NCBI RefSeq assembly: GCF_016863395.1
Contig: NZ_BOOU01000001.1
Span: 57,269 to 121,268, forward strand
From: Sphaerisporangium rufum
GTDB taxonomy: Bacteria; Actinomycetota; Actinomycetes; Streptosporangiales; Streptosporangiaceae
Length of the DNA: 64,000 nt
Reading direction: 5' to 3'
Part shown: piece by piece, positions 26,511 to 36,531 of the stretch
Position numbering within the stretch: position 1 is the stretch's first letter
Layout of the letters: each line of letters begins with the position of its first letter
Notes under the pieces: model-generated
Databases searched by the model: none
What the model was told of the DNA's origin: nothing
The model's input: the letters and a program-made list of their open reading frames with translations, nothing else
Position numbers and translations under genes: made by a program

Positions 26511-28073
26511 ATGCGGCACCCATCCCGAACGACCTTCCGCGCCGCCGCGGCCGCCGGCGCCGCCGCGCTGCTGGCGCTGGCCGGCTGCTCGTCGTCCTCC
26601 ACCTCCGGCGGGGGCGGGTCGGCCTCCGGCGGCGGGGCGGGCGGCGGCACCCTGGTGGTGGGCGTGACCTCCGACCCCGACACGCTCTTCCCGTGGAAGG
26701 CCACCCAGTTCCAGGCCGTCAACGTGCTGCAGAACCTGTACGGCACCCTGACCGAGCTGGACAAGGACCTCAACACGGTGCCGGGCCTGGCCACCGCCTG
26801 GAAGGCCTCCGACGAAGGCCGCACCCTCACCCTGACGCTGCGCGAGGGGGTCACCTTCGCCGACGGCAGCGCCTTCGACTCCGCGGACGCCAAATCCTCG
26901 CTGGACAAGATCATGGACGAGGCCACCGCCGCGGTCGCGGCCTCGACGCTGGCCTCGGTGAAGTCCGTCCAGGCCCCCGACCCGCGCACCCTGGTGCTGA
27001 AGCTGAACGCCCCCGACGCGGCGCTGCCGTCCAACCTCGCCTCGGTCAACGTGGCCATGCTCTCCTCCGACGACACCGAGGCCGCGCTGACCGCCAAGCC
27101 GAACGGCACCGGGCCGTTCACCCTCAAGGGCCGGGTCGCCAGCCAGTCGCTCACCCTGGCCGCCAACCCCAAGTACTGGGGCCAGGAGAAGCCGAAGGTG
27201 GCCGCGGTCGAGTTCCGCGTCATCCCCGACGAGTCGTCCATCGTCTCGGCCATGCAGTCCGGCAACGTCCAGCTCGCGGTGTTCAACGACCCGCTGGTGG
27301 CCAGGACCGCGGCCACCGGCCAGGTCTCGGTGGCCAAGACGCCGCAGCTCAGCTACCACGCCCTGCAGCTCAACTCCCGCCGGGGCGAGCTGGGCGACAA
27401 GGACGTGCGCCTGGCGATCCAGTGCGCCGTCGACCGCGAGCAGGTGCTGCAGACCGCCGCCCTGGGCGAGGGCGAGGTGACCGGCCCGATCACCTCGCCG
27501 GCCTTCCGCTCCGACCCGGCGCGGCGCCCCTGCCCGACCCGGGACCTGGCCAAGGCCGCCGAGCACCTGGCCAAGGCCGGCAAGAGCGGCGGGGTGACCA
27601 TCAAGACCATCGTCTCGCAGGGCGAGTACGCCACCTCGGTCAACGAGGCGCAGAGCCTGAAGGCCCAGCTCGCCGAGGCGAAGATCAACCTGGACCTGGA
27701 GGTGCTGGAGTCCGGCGCGTTCGTGGACCGCTGGGTCGCCGCCGACTTCGACGCCGCCGTCGCCCTCAACGGCGGCCGCCCCGACCCCGACGGCATGTAC
27801 GGCCGTTACTTCACCAGCAAGGGCAACCTGAACAAGGTCGCCGGGTACAGCTCGCCGGAGCTGGACCGGCTCTTCGAGCAGGGCCGGACGACCACCGACC
27901 AGGCCGCCCGCAAGGCGATCTACGACAAGGTGGCCGCCGAGCTGGAGGACAACGCCGCCTGGGTGTGGCTGTTCGCCGGGTACAACTACACGGCCACCGC
28001 GTCGGGCGTCCAGGGCTTCACCCCGATGGCCAACGGCTCCCTGCAGTACCTGCGCACCACCACCGTCCAGTAG
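26511..28073 (+). CDS. Solute-binding lipoprotein of a peptide/muropeptide ABC importer
   Basis: 520 residues, SBP_bac_5 (DppA/OppA) family. The lipoprotein signal ends in the lipobox LALAGC, followed by a Ser/Gly-rich tether. Family segments include LVVGVTSDPDTLFPW, NLYGTLTELDKDLNTVPGLATAWKASDEGRTLTLTL (in pieces), GTGPFTLKG and VRLAIQCAVDRE. It is the first gene of the operon, with GAGGAGACCCT before the ATG. In this operon the cargo is more likely a muropeptide or (anhydro)MurNAc compound than a plain peptide; that is inference from the neighbours. It would be anchored to the outer face of the membrane. Confidence 0.9.
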   Translation: MRHPSRTTFRAAAAAGAAALLALAGCSSSSTSGGGGSASGGGAGGGTLVVGVTSDPDTLFPWKATQFQAVNVLQNLYGTLTELDKDLNTVPGLATAWKASDEGRTLTLTLREGVTFADGSAFDSADAKSSLDKIMDEATAAVAASTLASVKSVQAPDPRTLVLKLNAPDAALPSNLASVNVAMLSSDDTEAALTAKPNGTGPFTLKGRVASQSLTLAANPKYWGQEKPKVAAVEFRVIPDESSIVSAMQSGNVQLAVFNDPLVARTAATGQVSVAKTPQLSYHALQLNSRRGELGDKDVRLAIQCAVDREQVLQTAALGEGEVTGPITSPAFRSDPARRPCPTRDLAKAAEHLAKAGKSGGVTIKTIVSQGEYATSVNEAQSLKAQLAEAKINLDLEVLESGAFVDRWVAADFDAAVALNGGRPDPDGMYGRYFTSKGNLNKVAGYSSPELDRLFEQGRTTTDQAARKAIYDKVAAELEDNAAWVWLFAGYNYTATASGVQGFTPMANGSLQYLRTTTVQ

Positions 28074-28085
28074 CCGCCCAACGAC

Positions 28086-28110
28086 GCGGGACGCCGGGCC
28101 GGCGTCCCGC
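28086..28110 (+). other. Perfect 12-bp-stem hairpin after the binding-protein gene
   Basis: GCGGGACGCCGG, one central G, then CCGGCGTCCCGC. It lies between the binding-protein stop and the permease start. Such intergenic hairpins commonly protect the upstream message or partly terminate transcription, so that the binding protein is made in excess over the membrane subunits. Confidence 0.7.
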
Positions 28111-28130
28111 GGACCAGGACCGGAGGCACG

Positions 28131-29099
28131 TTGCGTAAGATCATCCACCACCGCGCCGCGCGGCGCGGCGCGGGCATCGCCGGCACGCTGTCCGGCGTGG
28201 CCGTGCTGGTGTTCGTGATGCTCCGCGCCATCCCCGGCGACCAGATCACCGCCGGGCTCGGCACCGAGGCGGCCGCGCTCAGCCCGGCCCAGCGGGTGGC
28301 GCTGGAGCGCTACTACGGCCTGGACCGGCCGCTGGTCGCCCAGTTCTTCTCCTGGATCGGCAACGTGCTCACCGGGAACCTCGGCTACTCGGCGCGCGCC
28401 CAGCGCAGCGTGCTGGACCTGACGCTGCACTCGCTGCCGGTGACCCTGGAGCTGGCCGTGCTGTCCATCGTGCTCGCCCTGCTGATCGGCGTCCCGCTGG
28501 GCATGCTCGCCGCCTCCCGGCCGGACGCGCCACGCGACGCCTTCGGCCAGCTGGTGAGCCTCGCCGGGCTGTCGATCCCGGCGTTCCTGCTGGCCACGAC
28601 GCTGCTGTCGGTGCTGGCGTCCTCCTACGGCTTCAACCCCAACGGGCAGGGGTTCGCCACGCTCGCCGAGAACCCCGGGCTGAACCTCCAGCAGATGTTC
28701 CTGCCCGCCCTGGTGCTCGGCTTCGGCATCGCCGCGCCGATCCAGCGGACCACCCGCACGGCGGTGCTGGAGATCCGCTCCGACGACTTCGTGCGCACCG
28801 CGCGCGCCAAGGGCGTGCCGCCGCGGCGGCTGCAGATCCGGCACGTGCTGGGCAACGCGCTCGTCCCGATCACCACGATGACCGGCCTGCAGTTCGGCTA
28901 CCTGCTCGGCGGCGCCGTGGTGGTCGAGCAGATCTTCTCGGTGCCCGGCATCGGCCGCCAGGTGCTGCTCGGCATCCAGCAGAAGGAGTACGCGGTGGTG
29001 CAGAGCACCGTGCTGGTGATCGCCCTGGCCTTCGTCGTGGTCAACCTGCTGACCGACGCCCTCTACCGGGTCATCGACCCGCGGGTGCGCGCCTCGTGA
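28131..29099 (+). CDS. ABC importer permease, DppB/OppB type
   Basis: 322 residues with about six transmembrane segments. The first-permease signature includes GLDRPLVAQFFSWIGNVLTGNLGYS after TM1. The EAA loop is RTARAKGVPPRRLQIRHVLGNALVPI. The TTG start is backed by CGGAGG 4 nt upstream. The stop overlaps the second permease start (GTGA). Together with that permease and the fused ATPase it forms the importer core. Confidence 0.9.
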   Translation: MRKIIHHRAARRGAGIAGTLSGVAVLVFVMLRAIPGDQITAGLGTEAAALSPAQRVALERYYGLDRPLVAQFFSWIGNVLTGNLGYSARAQRSVLDLTLHSLPVTLELAVLSIVLALLIGVPLGMLAASRPDAPRDAFGQLVSLAGLSIPAFLLATTLLSVLASSYGFNPNGQGFATLAENPGLNLQQMFLPALVLGFGIAAPIQRTTRTAVLEIRSDDFVRTARAKGVPPRRLQIRHVLGNALVPITTMTGLQFGYLLGGAVVVEQIFSVPGIGRQVLLGIQQKEYAVVQSTVLVIALAFVVVNLLTDALYRVIDPRVRAS

Positions 29100-29980
29100 C
29101 CGCCGGGACGACCGCCGAGACGGCCGCCGTGGACGAGCCGCGGGCGCGCCGGCTGCGCGGGCTGGTGCGCAGCGGATCGGGGATCGCCGGGCTGGTGCTG
29201 ATCGCGGTGCCGGCCGTGCTGGCCGCGCTGTCCTTCCTGGGCCTGCTGCCCTACGATCCGGTCGCGCAGGACCCGCCGGCGCGGCTGCTCGGGCCGTCGG
29301 GAGAGCACCTGCTGGGCACCGACCAGTTCGGCCGGGACGTCTTCTCCCGGGTCGCGGCCGGGGTGGCCGCCTCGGCGCTCATCTCGGTGGTCGCGGTCGC
29401 CTTCGCCGCCGTGCTCGGCACCGCGGGCGGGCTCGTCGCCGGTTTCTACCGCGGCGCGGCCGACGGGGTGATCGGCGGGGTGACCAACGTGCTGTTCGCC
29501 TTCCCGCCGCTGCTGCTGGCGCTGTCGCTGGTGTCGGTCTTCGACCGCAACTGGTTCACCGTCGCGGTCGCCATCGCCATCGTGTACGTGCCGATCTTCA
29601 TCCGGGTGACCCGGGGGCCGGTGCTGTCGCTGCGCGAGATCGAGTACGTGAAGGCGGCCACCAGCACCGGCCAGAGCCGTGGAATGATCATGCTGCGGCA
29701 CGTGCTGCCGAACATCACCTCCATCATCATCGTGCAGGTCGCCCTGTCCCTGTCCTGGGCGGTGCTCACCGAGGCGTCACTGAGCTTCCTCGGCCTCGGC
29801 ACCCCGCCGCCCGCGCCCTCGCTGGGCTCGATGATCTTCGAGGCGCGCACGCTCGTGCAGATCGCCCCGTGGACCATGATCGCGCCCGGTGTCGTCGTCG
29901 TGCTGCTCGTCGCCGGGCTCAACCTGCTCGGTGACGGGCTGCGCGACACCTTCGACCCAAGGAACCGAGGAAAGCGTTGA
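29096..29980 (+). CDS. ABC importer permease, DppC/OppC type
   Basis: 294 residues. The second-permease N-terminal domain has [19 protein letters not shown]. The EAA motif is [23 protein letters not shown], and [24 protein letters not shown] is characteristic. The GTG overlaps the upstream stop, and its own stop overlaps the murQ TTG start. The tight coupling to murQ strongly links this transporter to muramic-acid metabolism. Confidence 0.9.
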   Translation: MTAGTTAETAAVDEPRARRLRGLVRSGSGIAGLVLIAVPAVLAALSFLGLLPYDPVAQDPPARLLGPSGEHLLGTDQFGRDVFSRVAAGVAASALISVVAVAFAAVLGTAGGLVAGFYRGAADGVIGGVTNVLFAFPPLLLALSLVSVFDRNWFTVAVAIAIVYVPIFIRVTRGPVLSLREIEYVKAATSTGQSRGMIMLRHVLPNITSIIIVQVALSLSWAVLTEASLSFLGLGTPPPAPSLGSMIFEARTLVQIAPWTMIAPGVVVVLLVAGLNLLGDGLRDTFDPRNRGKR

Positions 29981-30891
29981 CCGTCGATCCGCGGGCCCCG
30001 CTCGCCCACCTCGCCACCGAGGCGGCCGATCCCCGGTTCGCCGGGATCGACCGGATGAGCGTCGCCGACCTGGCCGCCACCATGAACGACGCCGACGCCT
30101 CGGTGCCGCGCGCGGTCGGCCGCGCGCTGCCGGAGATCTCGGCGGCCATCGAGGCGGCGGCCGCCCGGATGAAGGCCGGCGGCCGGCTCGTCTACGTGGG
30201 CGCCGGCACGCCCGGCCGCCTCGGGGTGCTGGACGCCTCGGAGTGCCCGCCGACCTACGGAACCTCGCCCGAGCAGGTCTTCGGCATCATCGCCGGCGGC
30301 CCGAGCGCCCTGCTGTCGGCCTGCGAGGGCGCCGAGGACGACGAGGACGCCGCGGCGGCCGCGATCGACGACGCCGGCGTCGGCCCGCTGGACACCGTGC
30401 TCGGCATCGCCTCCAGCGGGCGCACCCCCTTCGTGATCGCGGCGGTCCGGCACGCCCGCGGCCTCGGCGCGCTGACGGTGGGGCTGTCCTGCAACGCCGG
30501 CACCCCGCTGAGCGAGGCCGCCGAGCACCCGATCGAGGTGCTGGTCGGGCCGGAGGTGGTCAGCGGCTCCACCCGGCTGAAGGCCGGCACCGCGCAGAAG
30601 CTGGTGCTGAACATGTTCTCGACGATCATCATGGTGCAGCTCGGCAAGACCTACGGGAACCTGATGGTGGACGTGAAGCCCACCAACGACAAGCTGCGCG
30701 AGCGGGCGGTGCGCATCGTGCGCGCCATCACCGGCGCCGCGCGGCCGGAGGCGGTCGCGGCCCTGTCGGCCAACGACCACAACGTCAAGCAGGCGGTCGT
30801 CGCGCTGCGCCTCGGGGTGAGCCCGGCCGAGGCGGCGGCCCGGCTGGCGGCCGGCGGCGGGCGGCTGCGCGACGCCCTCGGGGAGGCGTGA
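29977..30891 (+). CDS. murQ: N-acetylmuramic acid 6-phosphate etherase
   Basis: 304 residues, SIS-fold lyase. Signatures: [56 protein letters not shown] and [15 protein letters not shown]. MurQ cleaves the lactyl ether of MurNAc-6-phosphate, giving GlcNAc-6-phosphate and D-lactate in the cytosol. The TTG start overlaps the upstream permease stop (TTGA), and its stop overlaps the anmK ATG. The product D-lactate is the plausible substrate of the dehydrogenase encoded behind the divergent regulator. Confidence 0.95.
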   Translation: MTVDPRAPLAHLATEAADPRFAGIDRMSVADLAATMNDADASVPRAVGRALPEISAAIEAAAARMKAGGRLVYVGAGTPGRLGVLDASECPPTYGTSPEQVFGIIAGGPSALLSACEGAEDDEDAAAAAIDDAGVGPLDTVLGIASSGRTPFVIAAVRHARGLGALTVGLSCNAGTPLSEAAEHPIEVLVGPEVVSGSTRLKAGTAQKLVLNMFSTIIMVQLGKTYGNLMVDVKPTNDKLRERAVRIVRAITGAARPEAVAALSANDHNVKQAVVALRLGVSPAEAAARLAAGGGRLRDALGEA

Positions 30892-32069
30892 TGAGGATCA
30901 TCGGCATGATCTCCGGCACCTCGCACGACGGCATCGACGTGGCGGTGGTCTCCTTCGCCCTGTCCGGGGACGCCCTGCACGGCACCGTCGAGCACACCGC
31001 GAGCACCCCCTACCCGCCGGAGCTGCGTGCCCGGCTGGCCGCCGCGCTGCCCCCGGCCGCCACCACGATGGCCGAGGTGTGCGAGCTGGACACCCTGATC
31101 GGGCAGCGCTTCGCCGAGGCCGCCGCGGCGGCCGCGGCCCGCACCGGGCCCGCCGATCTGATCGTCTCGCACGGCCAGACCGTCTACCACTGGGTGGACG
31201 GCGGGCACGCCCTGGGCACCCTGCAGATCGGCGAGCCGGCCTGGATCGCCGAGCGCACCGGCGTCCCGGTGCTGTCCGGGACGCGCATCCGGGACATCAC
31301 CGCCGGCGGGCACGGCGCGCCGCTGGTCTCGCTGCTCGACGTGCTGCTGCTGGCCGGGCACCCGGGCACCGCCGCCGCGCTCAACCTCGGCGGCATCGCC
31401 AACATGACGGTCCTGGACGGCGCCGGCCGGCCGGCCGCCCACGACATCGGGCCGGCGAACGCCCTGATGGACGCGGTGGTGGCCGGCGACGGGCTCGATC
31501 CGCGCGGCTTCGACGCCGGTGGCCGGCTGGCCGCGGCCGGCACGGTGGACGAGCGGCTACTGGAGGTGCTGCTGGCCGAGCCGTACTACCGACTGCCCGC
31601 GCCCAAGAGCACCGGCAAGGAGCTGTTCCACCTCGGCCACGTCCGCGACGCGCTGGCCAGGGCCGGGCGGGAGACCGGCGGCGCCGACCTGGTGGCCACC
31701 CTGGCCGAGCTCACCGTGCGCACCGTGGCCCGCGACGTGGCGGCGAGCGGCGCCGGCCTGCTGGTGGTCTCCGGCGGCGGGGTGCGCAACCCGGTGCTGA
31801 TGGCGGGCCTGCGCCACGCGCTGCCGCAGGTGCGGGTGGTGCCGTCGGACGAGTACGGCGCGCCGGCCGACGACAAGGAGGCGATCGCCTTCGCGCTCAT
31901 CGGCTGGCACACCGCGCACGGGCTGCCGGGGACCGTACCGGCCGGCACGGGGGCCCTGGCCGCCCGGGTCCTCGGCAGCCTCACCCCCGGCGCCGGGCCG
32001 CTGTCGCTGCCCGCGCCGCTGCCCGCGCCGCCCAGGTCGCTGGTGCTGGCCCCGCCGGCGGCCGGATGA
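30891..32069 (+). CDS. anmK: 1,6-anhydro-N-acetylmuramic acid kinase
   Basis: 392 residues, hexokinase/actin-like fold. Signatures: [14 protein letters not shown] (ATP loop), [48 protein letters not shown] and [12 protein letters not shown]. AnmK opens the 1,6-anhydro ring and phosphorylates, giving MurNAc-6-phosphate, the substrate of MurQ. ATG overlaps the murQ stop by one base (TGATG). The C-terminus is a Pro/Ala-rich extension not needed for the fold. Its presence implies that anhydro-MurNAc, the product of lytic transglycosylases, is an intended substrate. Confidence 0.95.
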   Translation: MRIIGMISGTSHDGIDVAVVSFALSGDALHGTVEHTASTPYPPELRARLAAALPPAATTMAEVCELDTLIGQRFAEAAAAAAARTGPADLIVSHGQTVYHWVDGGHALGTLQIGEPAWIAERTGVPVLSGTRIRDITAGGHGAPLVSLLDVLLLAGHPGTAAALNLGGIANMTVLDGAGRPAAHDIGPANALMDAVVAGDGLDPRGFDAGGRLAAAGTVDERLLEVLLAEPYYRLPAPKSTGKELFHLGHVRDALARAGRETGGADLVATLAELTVRTVARDVAASGAGLLVVSGGGVRNPVLMAGLRHALPQVRVVPSDEYGAPADDKEAIAFALIGWHTAHGLPGTVPAGTGALAARVLGSLTPGAGPLSLPAPLPAPPRSLVLAPPAAG

Positions 32070-33355
32070 ACGCGCTGCTCGACGCGGCCCGTTCCCTGGT
32101 CGTCCATCCGCCGCCGGCGGTGCCGCCGGGCCCGGCCGGCGCGCGCCACCACCTGGCCGCACCCCCCGGGGCGGAGTCCGGCACGTCCGGCGGCGCCCCG
32201 GGCACCCGGACCGGCACGCCGCGGGCACCGGGCCGCGAGCCGGGAACGCGGGACGGCGGGCCGGGAGCGGTCGAGCCGCCGGCCGGGGTGGTGCTGGCCG
32301 CTCGGACGCCGTGGTTCGAGCTCACCGGCCACGCCGGTCACCGGACGGCCCGCTTCGACGGCGGCGTGCGGGCCGGTGCCGAGCCGATGACGATCGGCAC
32401 CCACCACGACCTGGCCTCGGTCACCAAGATGCTCGCCACCACCACCGCGCTGATGCGGCTGGTGTCCGGCGGGCTGGTCGGCCTGGACGTCCCGGTGCGC
32501 CACTACCTGCCCCGCTTCGCCGGCGGAGACGAGGTCACCGTGCGCGACCTGCTGCTGCACCGGGCCGGGCTGTGGGAGTGGTGGCCGCTCTACATCGCGG
32601 CGGATCAGGGCGGCGACGCCGAGGCGGCCGGGCGGCTGGCCGAGGAGCTGCCGCCGCGCCACCGGCCGCGCACCGCCCGCCACTACTCCGACCTGGGGTT
32701 CGTGCTGCTGGGCCGGATCGTCGCCCGGGCGAGCGGGCTGCCGCTGGACCGGGCGGTGGCCGCGCTGGTCACCGGGCCGCTCGGCCTGCCCGCCACCCGG
32801 TACGCCGCCCCGGCCGGGACCGAGGTCGCCACCGGCGCCCGTGACGACCGGGTGGAGATGGCGATGCTGGACACCGGCCGCCCGTACCCGACGCCGTACC
32901 GCGCCGCCGACTTCACCCGGTGGCGGCGCGGGCCGGTGCACGGGCAGGTGTCCGACGGCAACGCCTTCCATGCCCTCGGCGGCGTCTCCGGGCACGCCGG
33001 GCTGTTCTCCACCGTGCCCGACCTGCTGCGCTACGCCGGCGCGCTGGCCGGTCCCGAGCCGCTCGGCGGGCTGGTCCGCCCGGAGACCGCCCGGGAGTTC
33101 TTCGCCCCCGGCCCGGACGAGGGCCAGTCCCCCGGCTTCCGCCGGTACCGGCTGCGCGCCGCCGGCGAGACGCTCACGGTGCTCGGCCACCCCGGCTACG
33201 TCGGGTGCGCCGTAGGCTTCGTCCCCGGCCGGGACATCGCCCTGGTGCTGGCGGCCAACCGCCTGCTGGTCACCGGCGCGCCGGTGCCCACCGACGCGCT
33301 CTGGCACGCCCTGCTGGCCGCGGTCGCCGCCCAGATCGACCAGGCCCGGCCATGA
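32066..33355 (+). CDS. Beta-lactamase-fold serine hydrolase, probable AmiE-like amidase
   Basis: 429 residues, class C beta-lactamase/PBP fold. The nucleophile motif SxxK is SVTK in [12 protein letters not shown]. The second motif is Tyr-Ser-Asp in [11 protein letters not shown], and [25 protein letters not shown] closes the fold. Residues about 15-70 are a Pro/Gly/Ala-rich linker. No signal peptide is evident, so it probably acts in the cytosol. In Bacillus subtilis the murQ-linked hydrolase AmiE (YbbE), of this same family, removes the peptide from MurNAc. The position here between anmK and the transporter ATPase, with an ATGA overlap, supports the same role. Substrate not proven. Confidence 0.82.
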   Translation: MNALLDAARSLVVHPPPAVPPGPAGARHHLAAPPGAESGTSGGAPGTRTGTPRAPGREPGTRDGGPGAVEPPAGVVLAARTPWFELTGHAGHRTARFDGGVRAGAEPMTIGTHHDLASVTKMLATTTALMRLVSGGLVGLDVPVRHYLPRFAGGDEVTVRDLLLHRAGLWEWWPLYIAADQGGDAEAAGRLAEELPPRHRPRTARHYSDLGFVLLGRIVARASGLPLDRAVAALVTGPLGLPATRYAAPAGTEVATGARDDRVEMAMLDTGRPYPTPYRAADFTRWRRGPVHGQVSDGNAFHALGGVSGHAGLFSTVPDLLRYAGALAGPEPLGGLVRPETAREFFAPGPDEGQSPGFRRYRLRAAGETLTVLGHPGYVGCAVGFVPGRDIALVLAANRLLVTGAPVPTDALWHALLAAVAAQIDQARP

Positions 33356-33416
33356 CCCCCACGATCCCCACGATCCGCCCCGCTCCCCCGCGACGCCACC
33401 GATGACAGGGGTCCCC

Positions 33417-35162
33417 ATGACGAGCACCGAACCGCTGCTGGCCCTCCGCGACCTTTCGGTGGCCTTCCGCACCGGCGGCCGGGAGGTCACCGCCGTCCGG
33501 AACGTCTCGCTCGACGTGCCGGCCGGCCGGACGCTGGCCATCGTCGGCGAGTCCGGCTCCGGCAAGTCGACCACGGCCGCCGCCGTCAACCGGCTGCTGC
33601 CGGACAACGGCCGGATCACCACCGGCCAGGTCCTCTTCGAGGGCCGGGACCTGGCCCGGTTGCGCGAGCGGGAGATGGTGGCGGTGCGCGGCGCCGGCAT
33701 CGGACTGGTGCCGCAGGACCCGATGTCCAACCTCAACCCGCTCATGCGCATCGGCGACCAGATCGCCGAGGCCCTGCTGGTGCACGGCCGCGCCGCCGGC
33801 CGGGACGCGCGCGCCGAGGTGGTCCGGCTGCTGGAGATGGTCGGCATCCCCGACCCGGCCCGCCGGGCCGGGCAGTACCCGCACGAGTTCTCCGGCGGCA
33901 TGCGCCAGCGCGCGCTCATCGCGATGGGGCTGGCCTGCCGGCCACGGCTGCTGATCGCCGACGAGCCGACGTCCGCGCTGGACGTCACCGTGCAGCGCCG
34001 GGTGCTGGACCAGCTCGCCGGGCTGACCTCGGAGATGGGCACCGCGGTGGTGCTCATCACGCACGACCTGGCACTGGCCGCCGAGCGGGCCGACACGGTG
34101 GCCGTCATGTACCGGGGGGAGATCGTGGAGACCGGGCCGGCTGCGGAGATCCTCGCCCGGCCGCGGCACGACTACACCCGGCGGCTGCTGGCCGCGGCGC
34201 CGAGCCTGACCTCGCGCTCCATCGCCGCGCCGGCGCCCGCCCGTCCGGCCGCCGATCCACCGGCCGGTCCCGGTGCTCCCGATGAACCCGGCCCGTCCGG
34301 CGGGCCCGGTGTCTCCGGGCGAGGGCTCGCCGCCGCCCCGGACGGCACCACGTCCGGTACCGTACCGGGCGGCGCCGGCGAGCTGGTCCGGGTCGAAGAC
34401 CTGCGCAAGGTCTTCCCGCTGCGGTCCGGTGGCACGGTCACCGAGTTCACCGCGGTGGACGGGGTGAGCTTCACCGTGCCCCGCGGCCGGACGGTGTCCA
34501 TCGTCGGCGAGTCCGGATCGGGCAAGTCGACGACCGCGAACCTGCTGCTCGGCCTGACGGAGGTCACCGCGGGGCGCATCCTGTTCGACGGCACCGACCT
34601 GGCCGCGCTCGGCCGCCGGGACCTGTTCGCGTTCCGCCGCCGGGTGCAGCCGGTCTTCCAGAATCCCTACGCCTCGCTCGACCCCCGGTACACCGTGGAG
34701 AAGTCGATCACCGAGCCGCTCCGGGTGCACCGGGTCGGCGACCGGGCGAGCCGCCGCGCGGCCGCCGCCCGGCTGCTCGACCAGGTGTCGCTGCCCGCCG
34801 CGACGGCCGGGCGGTACCCGCACGAGCTGTCCGGCGGCCAGCGCCAGCGGGTGGCGATCGCCCGCGCGCTCGCCCTCTCCCCCGAACTCGTGGTCCTGGA
34901 CGAGGCGGTGTCCGCGCTGGACGTGATCGTGCAGGCGCAGATCCTCGAACTGCTCGCCGAGCTGCAGCGCGAACTCGGCCTGGGCTACCTGTTCATCAGC
35001 CACGACCTGGCGGTGGTGCGCATGATCTCGCACCACGTGCACGTGATGCGCGAGGGCCGGATCGTGGAGAGCGGCACCCCGGCCGAGATCTTCGACGCGC
35101 CCCGCGACCCCTACACCCGGGAGCTGCTCGCCGCCATCCCCGGTGCCCGCCGCGCCGCCTGA
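33417..35162 (+). CDS. Fused double ATPase of the oligopeptide-type ABC importer (DppD-DppF)
   Basis: 581 residues containing two complete ATPases in one chain. First: GESGSGKST, PQDPMSNLNPL, SGGMRQR, LIADEPTSALDVT. Second: GESGSGKST, FQNPYASLDPRYT, SGGQRQR, VVLDEAVSALDVI. They are joined by a Pro/Gly/Ala linker around residues 275-320. In the reference Dpp/Opp systems these are separate proteins; fusion is common in actinomycetes. I chose the ATG at 33417 because AGGGG lies 5 nt upstream; an ATG at 33402 has none. It energises the importer encoded at the start of the operon. Confidence 0.9.
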   Translation: MTSTEPLLALRDLSVAFRTGGREVTAVRNVSLDVPAGRTLAIVGESGSGKSTTAAAVNRLLPDNGRITTGQVLFEGRDLARLREREMVAVRGAGIGLVPQDPMSNLNPLMRIGDQIAEALLVHGRAAGRDARAEVVRLLEMVGIPDPARRAGQYPHEFSGGMRQRALIAMGLACRPRLLIADEPTSALDVTVQRRVLDQLAGLTSEMGTAVVLITHDLALAAERADTVAVMYRGEIVETGPAAEILARPRHDYTRRLLAAAPSLTSRSIAAPAPARPAADPPAGPGAPDEPGPSGGPGVSGRGLAAAPDGTTSGTVPGGAGELVRVEDLRKVFPLRSGGTVTEFTAVDGVSFTVPRGRTVSIVGESGSGKSTTANLLLGLTEVTAGRILFDGTDLAALGRRDLFAFRRRVQPVFQNPYASLDPRYTVEKSITEPLRVHRVGDRASRRAAAARLLDQVSLPAATAGRYPHELSGGQRQRVAIARALALSPELVVLDEAVSALDVIVQAQILELLAELQRELGLGYLFISHDLAVVRMISHHVHVMREGRIVESGTPAEIFDAPRDPYTRELLAAIPGARRAA

Positions 35163-35185
35163 GCGGCCCGGCGGGCGCTCCGGGG

Positions 35186-36403
35186 TCAGCCGCGCGGGAC
35201 GGTGATGATGAGGGCGTCCCCCTGGCCGCCGCCGCCGCACAGCCCGGCCGCGCCGGTGCCGCCGCCGCGTCGCCGCAGCTCGTGGGCGAGGGCGAGGACG
35301 ATGCGCGCGCCCGAGGCGCCGATCGGGTGGCCGAGCGCGATGCCGCCGCCGTTGACGTTCACCCGGTCCTCCGGCAGGCCCAGCTCCTTCATCGACTGCA
35401 GCACCACCGCGGCGAACGCCTCGTTGATCTCGACCAGGTCCAGGTCGCCGGCGGTGAGCCCCTGCTTGGCCAGCGCGTGGGAGATCGCGTTGGCCGGCTG
35501 GGACTGCAGCGAGTTGTCCGGGCCGGCCACGTTGCCGTGCGCGCCGATCTCGGCCAGCCAGTCCAGGCCGAGCTCATCGGCCTTGGCCCGGGACATCACC
35601 ACGACGGCGCAGGCGCCGTCGGAGATCTGCGAGGCCGAGCCGGCGGTGATGGTGCCGTCCGCGGCGAACGCCGGGCGCAGCCGCGCCAGCGTCTCGGCGG
35701 TCGTGTCGCCCCGGACGCCCTCGTCGGCGGTGACGACCACCGGGTCGCCCTTGCGCTGCGGCAGGGTGACCGGGACGATCTCGTCGTCGAACCGGCCGTC
35801 CTTGGCCGCGGCGGCGGCCAGCTGGTGGGAGCGGGCGGAGAAGGCGTCCTGCTCGGCCCGGCCCAGACCGAGCCGGGTGTTGTGCCGCTCGGTGGACTCG
35901 CCCATGGAGACCTGATCGAATACGTCGGTGAGGCCGTCCAGCGCCATGGCGTCCACCACCTGGGCGCCGCCGTACTTGACCCCCTTGCGCATCCCGGGCA
36001 GCAGGTGCGGGGCGTTGGTCATCGACTCCATGCCGCCGGCCACCACGATGTCGAACTCGCCGGCCCGGATGAGCTGGTCGGCAAGCGCGATGGCGGAAAG
36101 GCCGGACAGGCACACCTTGTTGACGGTCAGCGAGGGCACGGTCATCGGGATGCCCGCCTTGACCGCGGCCTGCCGGGACGGGATCTGGCCGGCGCCCGCC
36201 TGGATCACCTGGCCCATGATGACGTACTGCACCTGCTCGGGAGCGACGCCCGCGCGCTCCAGAGCGGCCCTGATGGCGATGGCGCCCAGCTCGACGGCGG
36301 ACAGGCCGGACAGCGAGCCGAGCAACCGGCCGATGGGAGTGCGCGCCCCGGCCACGATGACGGATCGCGACATGCCGGACGGGGTGGCGGACGGAACGGA
36401 CAC
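35186..36403 (-). CDS. Acetyl-CoA C-acetyltransferase (thiolase)
   Basis: 405 residues. The nucleophilic cysteine is C98 in [12 protein letters not shown]. The catalytic His is in [17 protein letters not shown] and the second Cys in [11 protein letters not shown]. The enzyme joins two acetyl-CoA to acetoacetyl-CoA or runs in reverse. The start is placed at the GTG of GTGTCCGTTCCG because GGAGG lies 5 nt upstream and homologues have a short N-terminus; ATGs 1 and 4 codons earlier are possible. It is divergent from methylmalonyl-CoA epimerase, an arrangement shared with Streptomyces. Confidence 0.9.
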   Translation of the reverse strand: MSVPSATPSGMSRSVIVAGARTPIGRLLGSLSGLSAVELGAIAIRAALERAGVAPEQVQYVIMGQVIQAGAGQIPSRQAAVKAGIPMTVPSLTVNKVCLSGLSAIALADQLIRAGEFDIVVAGGMESMTNAPHLLPGMRKGVKYGGAQVVDAMALDGLTDVFDQVSMGESTERHNTRLGLGRAEQDAFSARSHQLAAAAAKDGRFDDEIVPVTLPQRKGDPVVVTADEGVRGDTTAETLARLRPAFAADGTITAGSASQISDGACAVVVMSRAKADELGLDWLAEIGAHGNVAGPDNSLQSQPANAISHALAKQGLTAGDLDLVEINEAFAAVVLQSMKELGLPEDRVNVNGGGIALGHPIGASGARIVLALAHELRRRGGGTGAAGLCGGGGQGDALIITVPRG

Positions 36404-36482
36404 CATGGCCTCCATGATGGGGTCGGCGGCGACTTTGCCACCATACCTAGAACGGAACACTTCACCTGAAGGCGGCCCGTCG

Positions 36483-36497
36483 CCGGAGATTCTCCGG
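36483..36497. promoter_or_regulatory. 15-bp palindrome in the thiolase/mce divergent region
   Basis: CCGGAGA-T-TCTCCGG is a perfect inverted repeat centred between the thiolase and epimerase starts. It could be an operator, or a hairpin in the 5' leader of the epimerase mRNA. Confidence 0.4.
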
Positions 36498-36531
36498 TGC
36501 GAGGGCCCATCCACGGACGGAAGGACACGCG

